Below are positions 1-9,068 of a stretch of DNA of 64,000 nt, in pieces. The position numbers and the translations under genes were made by a program. The stretch is from Singulisphaera sp. GP187. Lineage in GTDB: Bacteria; Planctomycetota; Planctomycetia; Isosphaerales; Isosphaeraceae. The notes below the pieces were generated by a model that was not told the DNA's origin, searched no databases, and saw nothing but the letters and a program-made list of their open reading frames with translations. Location of the stretch: NCBI RefSeq assembly GCF_900129635.1, contig NZ_FSRB01000001.1:4689501-4753500 (forward strand), read 5' to 3'. Each line of letters opens with the position of its first letter. The stretch's first letter is position 1.

Positions 1-536
1 AGTTGTCGCCCCCCGAGGTCGAGTCCCTCGGTCGGCTCGTCGAGGACCAGGAGGTCGGGGTCATTCAAGAGGGCTTGGGCCAGTCCGAGGCGCTGAGTCA
101 TTCCTTTGCTGTAGCCGCCGATCGGTTCTCGGCTGCGATCGGCCAGGCCGACGCGCTCGAGCAGGGCGGGGATGCGCCGGCGGAGCTCGGCACTCGGCAC
201 CAGCGTCAAGGCGCCGTAATACTGGAGCAGGCCAACGGCGTTCAGGTCACGGGGAAAAGTCGGGGCCTCGTGTACGTAGCCGACGCGTGCCAAGGTCCGG
301 CGGACGTCCCCAGGCCGGTCGAACCGGAGCACTTCCCCCTCGCTGGGCCGGCAGAGCGACAGTAAGAGCTTGGCCAGGGTCGTCTTGCCGGCCCGGTTCG
401 GGCCGAGCAGCCCGAACACCTGGCCCGGCTCGATCCGGAGGTCCACATTCCGAACCGCCCACGCGCCGGCGCCGTCATTGGGGTAGTGCTTACCGGCGTT
501 TCTAAATTCCGCGACAGCGGCCGTCGGCGGTAACAC
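1..536 (-). CDS. ABC transporter ATP-binding protein (3' end cut by window start)
   Basis: This is the ATPase subunit of an ABC transporter, a cytoplasmic protein that would power a membrane partner lying outside the window. The reverse strand reads a Walker A (GPNRAGKTT), the signature loop YSKGMTQRLGLAQALL and a Walker B LLVLDEPTEGLD, in the usual order and spacing. The layout resembles the CcmA/NatA-type exporter ATPases. I chose the GTG at 534-536 because an AAGGAG sits about 11 bases upstream; the reading starts MLPPTAAVAEF. About 178 codons are present, and the D-loop onwards is lost. Substrate cannot be told from the sequence. The gene lies downstream of the TadG-like gene on the same strand, 34 bases away, so co-transcription is possible. 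Confidence 0.85.
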   Translation of the reverse strand, partial: MLPPTAAVAEFRNAGKHYPNDGAGAWAVRNVDLRIEPGQVFGLLGPNRAGKTTLAKLLLSLCRPSEGEVLRFDRPGDVRRTLARVGYVHEAPTFPRDLNAVGLLQYYGALTLVPSAELRRRIPALLERVGLADRSREPIGGYSKGMTQRLGLAQALLNDPDLLVLDEPTEGLDLGGRQ

Positions 537-570
537 CGAAGACTCCGCTCCTTTCCCTGGAGAACGCGAT

Positions 571-2979
571 TCAGTCGATCAGCGACACCTGGACTCCATC
601 TTGCATGATGGCACTGAACGCCTGACGGATCTTGTCGGCGCGCTGTTGCGATGTCCCGGTGATGACCTTATACGACGCCAGCGGAGTCGTTGCCGTCGCC
701 TGAGTGCTGCCAATGTACTGGATGTTCTGCAACAGGTCGAGTGCCGCCGCGCGTTGCGTGCTATTCGTGCTCGGGTCGAAGATCGGTCCCAAGCCCATGC
801 AGTGAACAAGCACCGGTTTGCGCGTGGTGGAGTAGCCCGGGGCGCTGGCGGTCTCGAGCGCACAGATCTGGTTCACCACCGAGTAGATTTGCGTGGTCAC
901 CGTACCGGAGTTGGTCGGATACTCACCCGGTTGGCGCACTTTGTAGTAAGAATTGTTGGCACCTCCATTGACGAATGCGGCGGTGGCAGCGGTATTCGCC
1001 ATGCCGTCGGTCTCGAGGATGATCAACCGCTGAGCGCCTTTGCGTCCGAGCCCGCCGGCGTCACCGACAGGTGCCGGGGAGGGGGCAAAAGTACGGAGCG
1101 CCGCGTTGCCGCTGAGTTGATTGTAGGCGAGCATGAACCCCATGACGGTGGTCGTCCCGCCGAAGGCGCGGGGCACGTCGAGGTTATCGGTGTCGTAGGG
1201 GCGAATCTCGGTGCCCGGCGTGTCGATGGTCGACGGGGGAAACCAGAGAGTGTCGCTCAACCGAGCGTAGTCGCGACCGAGGGGCACACGGACCCGGTTG
1301 AAGCTCCCGCTATCGCTGGCGGAGTACTTCGGCGTACTGAAATACATGAGCGAGACGAAGTCATTAGGATGGTTGTTCTTGATGTCTTGCAAAGCCGATT
1401 GAACGCCAAGTTTACAGGCCCAGAGCGGCCCCTCGTGACAATTGCCCGGCCAGTAGGGATTCCAGTTTGCATACTGGCTCCACATATTATAATTGCCAAG
1501 GAAGTCGACCATCGTCATCGGCCCGAACCAGAAGTGGAGCTTGGGCCGTTCAGGATTGTCGCCGTAATCCATGTACTTGGCATTCGTACCGGTCGGCTTC
1601 GCGCTGATTTTCACCGTCCCCCACGTGTAGTCGTCGCCATAGCCCGTGTACTTCGTGACCACATCCCAGGAGGACGAACTCTTCTGGTAGAGGCCGATGA
1701 CGTAGTCGATGTACTCCTTCCAGAACCGCTGGTTGGGGTCGGACGGGGGATACGAGGACGTGCTGATCGTGGTCGGGATCGCGTCGTAATAGAGGATCCG
1801 GCCGGCGCGAAGCTTGGTGGGAAACGGATTCGGCGTTTGCTTGATCCAGGCGAGAATGGCCGCGTAGTTGATGGAGTAGGTTGAGGAACTGGGGACCTTC
1901 CAATTGCCCGACGAATCCCAGAGGGCGGTGTTGTCGGTCGTGCCGAAAAACTTCTGCCGCCAGTCGTTGGCCGTGCGAGGATCGGGAGGCCAGATGAAGA
2001 AAGTCTTGCCCCAGTAGCCCGGCCCTCGGGTGTATCCTTTGAATTCGGGGACGGTCGGCCCCGTGTAGTTTGTGAACGGGGTCGCCGTGTAGCCATTGAA
2101 GGTGGCCCCGTTGGTGATTTGCTGGACCGTCTGCCCATGGGTGCTCGCGCGGTAGGCGACCAACGGCGTGTCGCCGTCGGGCGCGGTGGCATAACTATCC
2201 GGCGCCGCGGTGAAAGCAGGGACCGGCGTGCCCCCAAGCGCGTTCTGATAAAAGTCGCCCACGATCGGGTCGCCCGCGGCGGTGGCCACGCTGATATTGG
2301 CGAGGCCGAAGGTGTCCCCGCTGATCGTGTCGGGGCCGGTCGTGTTTTGCAAGCTGGCCAGAGACGATGAATAATGGCCGAACTGAGGATAGATCGCCTC
2401 AGGATTGTTCGACTGGGTGCGCGCACCTGAGTAGGGGGCGCCCAGCAAGCTGTCGAACCGCATCGATCCCGACATGTCCAGGATGACGGCCACGTCACGT
2501 GGCCGGTGTACGGCCGTCGCCGTCGCGCTGACGTTGAAGGCCGCATTTCCCAGCATGCGACCGAACAAGTTCTGACCCGTCGCGGTGATCGTCGACTTCA
2601 CCAGGTTCGGCGTATCGGTCGAGAGGGTCGGGATGTTGGCCACGAACTTAGACTGGTAATAATCATAGGTGTACGAACCAATCTTAACATCAACTTGCGA
2701 CTTTGGAACCCCGTTGGCTTGAATTGTGCTCGCCGTCGCGGCGTTGATGGCGGTCGACTTCGCGCTGGTCTCATTGTAACCGCCGCTGGTGTTGCCGTTT
2801 AGCGCCCGCGCTCCGGCCATGGCCGCCGTGTCCGCCGCGTTCTGGCTCTGCGTCCGGGCGACGGCAATCATGCCGATATCGATCGCCAACGCAATGAACC
2901 CCAACAGCGCAACCATGGCCACGGCCACCATCGGGAGGATCAGCCCCCGTGACTCAGAGATTTTGCGATCCGTCTTCAT
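571..2979 (-). CDS. TadG-like pilus-assembly protein with von Willebrand factor A domain
   Basis: 802 residues. The N-terminus is the Tad/Flp-pilus TadG type: RGLILPMVAVAMVALLGF begins a single membrane segment (about residues 12-40), followed by the typical ARTQSQNAADTAAMAGARAL stretch. A vWA domain follows near residue 165, with the MIDAS motif DMSGS and a later LETDGMAN strand. The middle (about residues 230-530) is a long insertion rich in Tyr, Trp, Asn and Ser that I do not recognise; it probably lies outside the membrane. Related planctomycete proteins are annotated as TadE/G-like with vWA, and a role in surface appendage assembly or adhesion is inferred. No tad ATPase or secretin genes are nearby. 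A purine-rich stretch precedes the ATG. Confidence 0.8.
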   Translation of the reverse strand: MKTDRKISESRGLILPMVAVAMVALLGFIALAIDIGMIAVARTQSQNAADTAAMAGARALNGNTSGGYNETSAKSTAINAATASTIQANGVPKSQVDVKIGSYTYDYYQSKFVANIPTLSTDTPNLVKSTITATGQNLFGRMLGNAAFNVSATATAVHRPRDVAVILDMSGSMRFDSLLGAPYSGARTQSNNPEAIYPQFGHYSSSLASLQNTTGPDTISGDTFGLANISVATAAGDPIVGDFYQNALGGTPVPAFTAAPDSYATAPDGDTPLVAYRASTHGQTVQQITNGATFNGYTATPFTNYTGPTVPEFKGYTRGPGYWGKTFFIWPPDPRTANDWRQKFFGTTDNTALWDSSGNWKVPSSSTYSINYAAILAWIKQTPNPFPTKLRAGRILYYDAIPTTISTSSYPPSDPNQRFWKEYIDYVIGLYQKSSSSWDVVTKYTGYGDDYTWGTVKISAKPTGTNAKYMDYGDNPERPKLHFWFGPMTMVDFLGNYNMWSQYANWNPYWPGNCHEGPLWACKLGVQSALQDIKNNHPNDFVSLMYFSTPKYSASDSGSFNRVRVPLGRDYARLSDTLWFPPSTIDTPGTEIRPYDTDNLDVPRAFGGTTTVMGFMLAYNQLSGNAALRTFAPSPAPVGDAGGLGRKGAQRLIILETDGMANTAATAAFVNGGANNSYYKVRQPGEYPTNSGTVTTQIYSVVNQICALETASAPGYSTTRKPVLVHCMGLGPIFDPSTNSTQRAAALDLLQNIQYIGSTQATATTPLASYKVITGTSQQRADKIRQAFSAIMQDGVQVSLID

Positions 2980-3172
2980 GGGCTTCGTCGCAACAAAAAA
3001 AGGGAATGACTCGTCGATCTTCCCGGAGGAGGGACACGTCCCCGTCGGCCCGGAGTGCCCAAGGCAACGCTAGGACACCGTTGCGACAACGGTCAATCAA
3101 ACGGAGGAATCCGCGAAAAAAAAACGCAACGCGAACCGTCACACGAGATTGTTCGATCAATCGATCAATCAA

Positions 3173-4623
3173 TCAGGCCACGATATCCCGGATCACGCGG
3201 CCATGCACGTCGGTAAGCCGGCGATCGATCCCGTTGTGGCGAAAAATCAACCGCGTGTGATCGATGCCGAGCAAGTGCAGCGCGGTGGCGTGCAAGTCAT
3301 AACAGGTGACGGGATCGCCGACCGCCTTGTACGACCATTCGTCGCTGGTGCCGTAGGTGGTCCCCCCTTTGATGCCGCCGCCGGCCAACCATGAGGTGAA
3401 GGTGAACGGGTTGTGGTCGCGGCCCTTCCCCCCTTGGCTGCAAGGCATCCGGCCGAACTCGGTGGTCCAGATCACGAGGGTGTCTTCCAGGAGCCCGCGG
3501 GACTTCAAGTCCTTGAGCAAGGCGGCGGCGGGGCGGTCCATGCTCAGGCCCATGGCGCCGTGGTCGCGGGCGAGGTCCTCGTGCGAATCCCAGTTGCGGC
3601 GGGGGAAGCCGTTATCGGCCCCGCTCCAGACCTGGACGAACCGAACGCCCCGCTCGAGCAACCGCCGCGCGATCAGGCAGTTGCGGCCGAAGTCGGCCGT
3701 CGGCTCCTCGTCGAGCCCGTAGAGCGAACGGACCGCCCGGCTCTCACCCGCGAGGTCGAGGACCTCGGGCGCGCTCAACTGGAGCCGGGCCGCCAGCTCA
3801 TACGAGGCGATCCGCGCATCAAGCCGCGAGTCGCCCTCGCGCTCGGCTCGATGCGCCTGGTTCATGGCATTCAAGACCGCCAGGCCGTCGTGCTCACCCT
3901 CGGGAGTGAGCGCGAGGTCCTCGGGAGGGAAGAGGTCGAAGATCGGACTCGGGGAGCCCGCGCGGACCATCGTCCCCTGGAACGCGGCCGGCAAGAACCC
4001 CGCGCCCCAGTTCGCCGGCCCGTTGGGTGCAAACCCGCGCGAGTCGGGCAGGGCGACGAACGCCGGCAGGTCGTCCGACAGACTCCCGAGTCCGTACGAG
4101 ACCCAGGCCCCCATGCTCGGGAACCCAGGAAGCACAAACCCCGTGTTCTGCATGAACGTCGCCGGCCCGTGCACGTTCGACTTCGCGACCATCGACGGCA
4201 GGAACGCCATGTCGTCGACGCAGTCGGCCAGATGAGGCACCAGCCCGCTCATCCACTTGCCACACTCGCCATGCCGCGACCACGCCCAAGGGCTCCTCAT
4301 CACCGCCCCGGGCGTGCTCTGAAACAACTCGACCTTGCCCCCGGGGTCGAACGGCTCACCATGCTTCTTGATCAAGAGCGGCTTGTAGTCGAACGTATCG
4401 CACTGGCTGGCCGCGCCCGACATGAACAACTGCACAACCCGGCGAGCCTTGGCCCGGTGATGCAAACCGCCGCCGAGCTCCCCCCTGCCCTTGGCGTCGA
4501 GCGTCCCCGCGAGCAGCCCCTCCGCGCCCAGCAACTGCGCCAGCGCCAGGCCACCGAGTCCCCCCCTGTGTTCCAGAGAAAATTGCGGCGATCGAGTCGG
4601 CCCGGAGTCATCGGTTTCCTCAT
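3173..4623 (-). pseudogene. DUF1501 (secreted sulfatase-like) gene with a one-base frameshift
   Basis: DUF1501 proteins belong to the alkaline phosphatase/sulfatase superfamily and are usually exported by the Tat system in planctomycetes. The true N-terminus is MRKPMTPGRLDRRNFLWNTG at 4623, with GGAG eight bases upstream. That frame runs into a C7 run at 4560-4566 (G7 on the coding strand). One more G would join it to the main frame, restoring a Gly-Leu-Gly-Gly-Leu-Ala-Leu-Ala start and a 483-residue protein. The main frame holds typical DUF1501 blocks: GAASQCDTFDYKP, RGVRFVQVWSGADNG, NWDSHEDLARDHG, WTTEFGRMP and GGKGRDHNPF. Either a real frameshift mutation or a homopolymer base-calling error; apart from that site the gene is intact. 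Confidence 0.8.
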
Positions 4624-4997
4624 CAAACGATCTCCTCGAATCGACATCATCCCACGGCCCGAATCGCTCGGCTTCGTCCCGTTGGCTCGGGTCGGTTCGG
4701 CTTCATCCTGCGGACCTTCGGAACGCTGGCAGCTTGAAGCCTACCCGACCAGGCGCGTTTTCACACGCGTCTGGAGCCGTTCCACCCCAGTTCTTCTTGA
4801 GAACGAAGCAGGTGGACCTGGCCTTCCTTGGAATTGCAGGCGGGCCCTGGGTGCCCTGGCCACCCAGCAGAAAATCAAGAAAAGCCGTGACCAGCCGCTT
4901 AGCATCGAACTGATCGCTGCCACGCGTTCGGCCTCTCCGGGGGGGGGGGAAAGACGACTCTGCTTGCACGGATTGATGCTCAACGACATTTTTCTCA
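4624..4997. other. Non-coding spacer, nothing recognised
   Basis: About 370 bases between the DUF1501 start and the stop of the next minus-strand gene. Open frames here are short and of shuffled composition. It may hold the promoter of the DUF1501 gene, but no clear -35/-10 pair or hairpin was found. A G9 run lies near 4940-4948. Confidence 0.5.
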
Positions 4998-5720
4998 TCA
5001 AGGATTGCTATAGGCGTTGGTCAGGATGGCCGTGGTCCCCAAGTTGTAAACCTGGGCCCGGACGACCAGGTTGAAGCGGCCCGATTCAAACTTGCCCTGT
5101 CGGCTGGTCTTCTGCGGGTAATAGTGGACGTCGATCGTCCCGACGCCGGTGCCCTGATCGTAAAAGGACGCCGCCTGGTTGACGTCCTTCTGGTAAATGA
5201 GGAATCGCGTGGGTCGTCCCTTCCGGTCGACGGCGCCGGGCTCGGCGATCGCGAAGAAACCAAGCTGGTTGCCCGTCGAGATGTTCTTGTCGAAAATCGA
5301 CATCTCCCCGGCCGGTGGTTTTGTAAGATCCTTGGACTGAACGAACGCAAATTGCATGTTGCTATTCAGCATCTGATTCGACATCCCGATGGCGCGCAGA
5401 TAAGTGTGGCTCGCCTCGTTGCTGAATCGACCGGGGCCGATGCCGTAGGAACCATCCGTGAACCGGGCCCGGAAGCTCTCGCGCCGCTGCTCGCGCGCGG
5501 TCGGCACGGCGTTGGGATCCGGGGAGACCAGCAGGTTCTCGAAATGATCGCCGAATTGCTGGGGCGTCGAGTTGAACGGCGGGACCCCGAGGGTCGCGGA
5601 TGGGGCCTGGTGAGCCCGACGCATCGCCGCGGCGATATTCGCGACCAGGATCGCCGAGGGTAGCTCTCGCGACTCGATCTGCTCGACCAACGGTCGGACG
5701 TGTAGGACGCGTCGTCTCAT
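4998..5720 (-). CDS. Unrecognised exported-type protein with LEPR-XLL-like N-terminus
   Basis: 240 residues; no known enzymatic domain seen. The N-terminus MRRRVLHVRPLVEQIESREL ends in a pattern like the LEPR-XLL sorting region (Leu-Glu-x-Leu-Glu-x-Arg-x-Leu-Leu) found at the start of many planctomycete surface proteins. The C-terminal part (about residues 150-240) has alternating hydrophobic and polar residues ending in an RFNLVVRAQVYNLGTTA stretch, suggesting beta structure. AGGAG lies seven bases before the ATG. It begins 25 bases after the stop of the TolC-family gene on the same strand, so it is probably the last gene of the efflux operon. Function unknown. Confidence 0.6.
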   Translation of the reverse strand: MRRRVLHVRPLVEQIESRELPSAILVANIAAAMRRAHQAPSATLGVPPFNSTPQQFGDHFENLLVSPDPNAVPTAREQRRESFRARFTDGSYGIGPGRFSNEASHTYLRAIGMSNQMLNSNMQFAFVQSKDLTKPPAGEMSIFDKNISTGNQLGFFAIAEPGAVDRKGRPTRFLIYQKDVNQAASFYDQGTGVGTIDVHYYPQKTSRQGKFESGRFNLVVRAQVYNLGTTAILTNAYSNP

Positions 5721-5745
5721 CGCCTTCTCCTGATTTGTGCCGTAT

Positions 5746-7329
5746 TTACGGGAAGATCCGCTGACCGACCGCGGTATTCAGGGCGAGCATGCTACGCCGA
5801 TAGCGGATCGCCGTGTCGAGGTACTGCTTGACTGCGGTGTTGAACTCTAACTGGGCGTTGATGTACGCCACGACGCCCGTCTCGCCCGCCGTGTACAACC
5901 TCAACGACTCATCGCGAGTCTGCTGAGCGATCGGCAAAATCTCATCTCTCAGTTCTTGCACAGCCCGCCGCGTGAACTCGTACTCCTTCACCGCCTTCTC
6001 CACATCGGTCAGCACGCGGCGCTCCAGGCCGGCCTGCTCGATCTGGGTCTGTGTGACATTCAGCTCGGCGCGTCGGATCGCGCCCTGATTCCGGTTGGAT
6101 ATTGGCAGCGGGATGGACATTCCGAGGGACCATGAGGTCCCGCTCTTCAGTCCGAAGGGAGAATTATCCTGGAATGTGTAAGGCTGAAAGAGCAGGTAAA
6201 CGTCTTGCAACCGGTTGGCCCGGGCCAATCCGACGTCGGCCTCGGCTCGCTTGAGGCCGAGCCGGTAGGCCACGAGGTCCGGGCGGACTTCCAGGGCCAG
6301 CCGACTCAGCTCCTCCACGGGTGGTGGCGGCGACGTCTGGAGATCGATCGAGCCCCGTACCTCGATGATTTCGGCCTGCTCGGTGGGTGAGTTCAGGAGA
6401 GCCGCGAGCTCCTTCTTTGCTTTCTGGTAGGAGACTTCGGCGTCGCTGGCTCCGAGTCGAGCGGTGCGGAACTGGATTTTCACACGGTTCAAATCGGACA
6501 ATGAGACTGCCCCCTTGGCGTGGAGTTGTCGCGTTCGGGACAGAAGCGTTTCGAGCCCCTGAACGCTCTTGTTCGCGTAACGGACGGTCTGTCGGGCGGC
6601 CAAGGTATCGACGAAGGTTAAACCGATGTCGTCGATCGTCTGCCGGACGGCATCTTGGTACTGGGCCTCCAGAACACGCTTCGCTCGGGTCGCGACCAGC
6701 GTTCTGGACCGACGTTTCCGTGAGACATCGATGGGATAGCTAATATTCACGTCATATTGCTGCTGGCCTGCCGGCCGGGCGTTGGTGTAGCGTTGGTAGG
6801 GGATGAGTTGGGAGTCGGCGTAAAAGACCGGGTTGGCCCGGAGGCTGGCCTGAAGGATGTCGGCCTGCGCCTGGGGGATCTCGTAGAACTTGCCGCGGAG
6901 ATCCAGGTTGTTCCGCAACGCCAAGTCGATGGCCGCGTCGAGCGTCAGGCCGTCACGCGGCCCGTCCTCCTCCGGCCCAGCCGGGATGTCGAGCGATCCA
7001 TGGAGCGGGATCGAGAAGGGCCGGATCGGCTCCTGCTGAGGCGCCATGATCGGCGCCTGGAGCTCGGCCGGTCCGGGACCCGACGGCGGGGCTGGGATCC
7101 GCCCCTGCGACGCCCCGGGACGACCGCCCAGGAAGCCTTGACCGGCCCCGGGACTGTTACCCAAGGAGCCGCCTCCCGCGCCCGGCGCAACGCCCAGCGA
7201 CGAGGTCGCCGACCCGGGCAGGGGCGGCTGACCCGAGTCGGCCGTCGGGCCCTGAGCGTTCGCCTGTCGTGCGGCGCAGAGAAAGGCCAGCGAGAACGAA
7301 CAGGCCGCGTGAACAATGCGACGCCACAT
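5746..7329 (-). CDS. TolC-family outer-membrane efflux channel
   Basis: Outer-membrane factor of a tripartite efflux system, of the CzcC/CusC type. I place the start at 7329 (MWRRIVHAACSFSLAFLCAA, a clear signal peptide ending near ANA-Q) because AAGGAGG lies 12 bases upstream; an in-frame start at 7470 would only add a poor leader. The 527-residue product has a Pro/Gly-rich stretch after the signal, then two outer-membrane-efflux repeats of long amphipathic helices (about residues 145-330 and 345-520), with GLTLDAAIDLALRNNLDLRG as the first helix. It follows the membrane-fusion gene by about 460 bases that contain a palindromic repeat, so it may have its own promoter. Confidence 0.85.
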   Translation of the reverse strand: MWRRIVHAACSFSLAFLCAARQANAQGPTADSGQPPLPGSATSSLGVAPGAGGGSLGNSPGAGQGFLGGRPGASQGRIPAPPSGPGPAELQAPIMAPQQEPIRPFSIPLHGSLDIPAGPEEDGPRDGLTLDAAIDLALRNNLDLRGKFYEIPQAQADILQASLRANPVFYADSQLIPYQRYTNARPAGQQQYDVNISYPIDVSRKRRSRTLVATRAKRVLEAQYQDAVRQTIDDIGLTFVDTLAARQTVRYANKSVQGLETLLSRTRQLHAKGAVSLSDLNRVKIQFRTARLGASDAEVSYQKAKKELAALLNSPTEQAEIIEVRGSIDLQTSPPPPVEELSRLALEVRPDLVAYRLGLKRAEADVGLARANRLQDVYLLFQPYTFQDNSPFGLKSGTSWSLGMSIPLPISNRNQGAIRRAELNVTQTQIEQAGLERRVLTDVEKAVKEYEFTRRAVQELRDEILPIAQQTRDESLRLYTAGETGVVAYINAQLEFNTAVKQYLDTAIRYRRSMLALNTAVGQRIFP

Positions 7330-7790
7330 GATGACCGAAACCCTCCTTGGCTCAGACACTGATGACGGCATCGTGCCATCAATCGGGAACACAGCACAAA
7401 GGCTCGCGAGATACGCGATCGCCGATTTTCCTCGGAACCCGGCCGGCACTTCGCGTCCAGACAACCTCACTCAAACGATATGTATTTAAATCGACAAGAC
7501 AGTATTCAACCCTGAAATCAATCCCTCGCAACTTAAAGACAAAGAATTTTAATCATTTTTATCACAACACATCAAGGACACCGGAATCTCGTTCCCACGC
7601 TCGGCGTGGGAATGCCGTCTGCGACGCTCCGCGTCGTCTTGTCTTCCCCGGCGAGTGGGCGGGGCCGCAGAGCGGCCAGAACGGCATTCCCACACAGAGC
7701 ATTGGGAACAAGTTTCTCCCGCGAAGTTCGGCCTCCGGGGCCGACAGACGACCCGGCTTCCTTGCGATAGACTCATATTTATCTTCACCC
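7330..7790. other. Spacer between efflux adaptor and TolC genes
   Basis: A 461-base gap inside the efflux gene set. The part nearest the TolC gene would hold its ribosome site and possibly a promoter. A TGGCACG on the minus strand near 7370 recalls a sigma-54 -24 box but has no GC at the matching -12 position. The stretch near 7470-7570 is markedly A/T-rich compared with its surroundings. The rest is the palindromic element at 7590-7711. Confidence 0.55.
7590..7711. repeat. REP-like multi-hairpin palindromic element
   Basis: Three perfect hairpins in a row: TTCCCACGC-tcg-GCGTGGGAA (7592-7612), CGACGC-tcc-GCGTCG (7622-7636) and GGCCGC-aga-GCGGCC (7663-7677). The outer arms GGGAATGCCGT (7608-7618) and ACGGCATTCCC (7681-7691) also pair, so the whole element can fold into a branched structure. 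Similar GTTCCCACGCnnnGCGTGGGAA palindromes are dispersed extragenic repeats in several bacterial phyla. It might end or stabilise the adaptor transcript. Confidence 0.7.
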
Positions 7791-9068
7791 CTAATCCACG
7801 ATACCGGTCTCCGTCGTGATCCGGTCCTCGAACATCTGCTCCAGGATCAGGCTGCCTGAAGTCACGACTTCTTCGTTCGGCAACAGGCCGCCTGGCTCCA
7901 TCGACGGCTCACCGACGATCACAGACTCATTGCTTTCCTTGACCACGGCGATCGCCCGTCTCTCGAAGTGGCCTGAAGTTCCCGGCTTTCTGATGAAGAC
8001 GAAGTCGTGGCGATCGACGGAGATCATCGCCATGCGGGGAATGACGGTCCGGCCCGGCAAAGGTGCAATGTCGAGGAGGACCCGCACGAACATGCCCGCC
8101 TTCAGGCCTTGCTTGGGGTTCGAGATCGAGGTGCGGAATCGCGCCGCGCGCGTCTCCGGGTCAATCGCCCTTTCGATATGCTCCACCTTGCCCGGAATGG
8201 TCCGGTTGGCGTACGGGAAGATGACCCGCAGATTCTGGCCGACCTCCACCTTGTCGGCGTCGATCTCGTTGACGCTACCGCGCACCCAGAGGTGGTCCAG
8301 AGGGGCAATCGTCAGCAGTTCGTCTTTCGCGTCGTAATAGTTCCCGAGGACCAGGGCCCGTTTGATCACGATCCCGTCGGCACGAGAGCGGAGAATCATC
8401 CGCGCCTTCTGCACGCCATCCTCGGATTTGGTCGCCTCAAGCTCCTGTTCTGTCAGACCGTGGACAAGCAGTTTGTCTCTGGCCAGTTTCATGCGCAGCC
8501 GGCTCTGCGCCTCGTCGTTCTCGATCTCGATCAGTTCTTTCATGGGAAGCGTCGTCGCCTTCGCCAGTGGGGTCTTGTACTCGAGCACCCTCTTGTCGTG
8601 GGTCCATTGACTGACGGCAGCCTCGTAGACGCTCTTGGCCTCCGCCAAGTCGGTGCTGAAGAGTTCGATCAGGGGATCGCCCTTCTTAACGGTATCGTCG
8701 AGGTTGACGAGGACCTTGTCGGCGCGGCTGTCGAACTGGGCGCGGACGATCGTGAGGGTCGACGGGTCGTAGTCCGTGGTACCGGCCAACTTCAGGCTGC
8801 ACGGCTCGACTTGCTCCTTGACGTGGACGGTTCGTAGCCCAATCCTCCGCTGCTCGTTCTCGGTGAGCACGATCAGCCCATCCCAGGAGCCTTGACTGGC
8901 GATCGGGCGGGGCTGCTTGGACCGCCCCGCGGCGGCCCGCGGGGTCGTCTCGGAGGATTGCTGCCCAATTCCCTTGGCCTGCGTGCGCGCACGGTGGTTG
9001 AAGAGAACAAATGTCCCGACGCCGGCGATCACCGCGATGGCGACAAGGGTTTTCTTGATCATCGTCAT
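7791..9068 (-). CDS. RND efflux periplasmic adaptor (HlyD/CusB family)
   Basis: Membrane-fusion protein that links the inner-membrane RND pump to the TolC channel. 425 residues. It starts MTMIKKTLVAIAVIAGVGTF, a membrane anchor, followed by a Gln/Pro-rich linker. The barrel-sandwich (lipoyl-like) halves are split by a helical hairpin: VRAQFDSRADKVLVNLDDTV near residue 108 and ILRSRADGIVIKRALVLGNY near residue 225, then a beta-barrel with GSVNEIDADKVEVGQNLRV and GLKAGMFVRVLL. Its ATG overlaps the pump gene stop (ATGA at 9065-9068), so the two are translationally coupled. The family handles heavy metals such as Cu, Ag, Co, Zn and Cd; which one applies here is not visible. Confidence 0.88.
   Translation of the reverse strand: MTMIKKTLVAIAVIAGVGTFVLFNHRARTQAKGIGQQSSETTPRAAAGRSKQPRPIASQGSWDGLIVLTENEQRRIGLRTVHVKEQVEPCSLKLAGTTDYDPSTLTIVRAQFDSRADKVLVNLDDTVKKGDPLIELFSTDLAEAKSVYEAAVSQWTHDKRVLEYKTPLAKATTLPMKELIEIENDEAQSRLRMKLARDKLLVHGLTEQELEATKSEDGVQKARMILRSRADGIVIKRALVLGNYYDAKDELLTIAPLDHLWVRGSVNEIDADKVEVGQNLRVIFPYANRTIPGKVEHIERAIDPETRAARFRTSISNPKQGLKAGMFVRVLLDIAPLPGRTVIPRMAMISVDRHDFVFIRKPGTSGHFERRAIAVVKESNESVIVGEPSMEPGGLLPNEEVVTSGSLILEQMFEDRITTETGIVD

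Noticed and set aside
601..1884. 427-codon plus-strand open frame inside the TadG-like gene
   Set aside because: Antisense to a gene with clear domains; Arg/Val/Gly-rich composition typical of high-GC shadows and no family motif.
3413..5074. 553-codon plus-strand open frame across the DUF1501 gene
   Set aside because: Antisense shadow; no motif and no ribosome site, while the minus strand has complete DUF1501 blocks.
7363..7380. Possible sigma-54 promoter before the TolC gene
   Set aside because: TGGCACG fits the -24 box but the -12 GC is missing at the required spacing.
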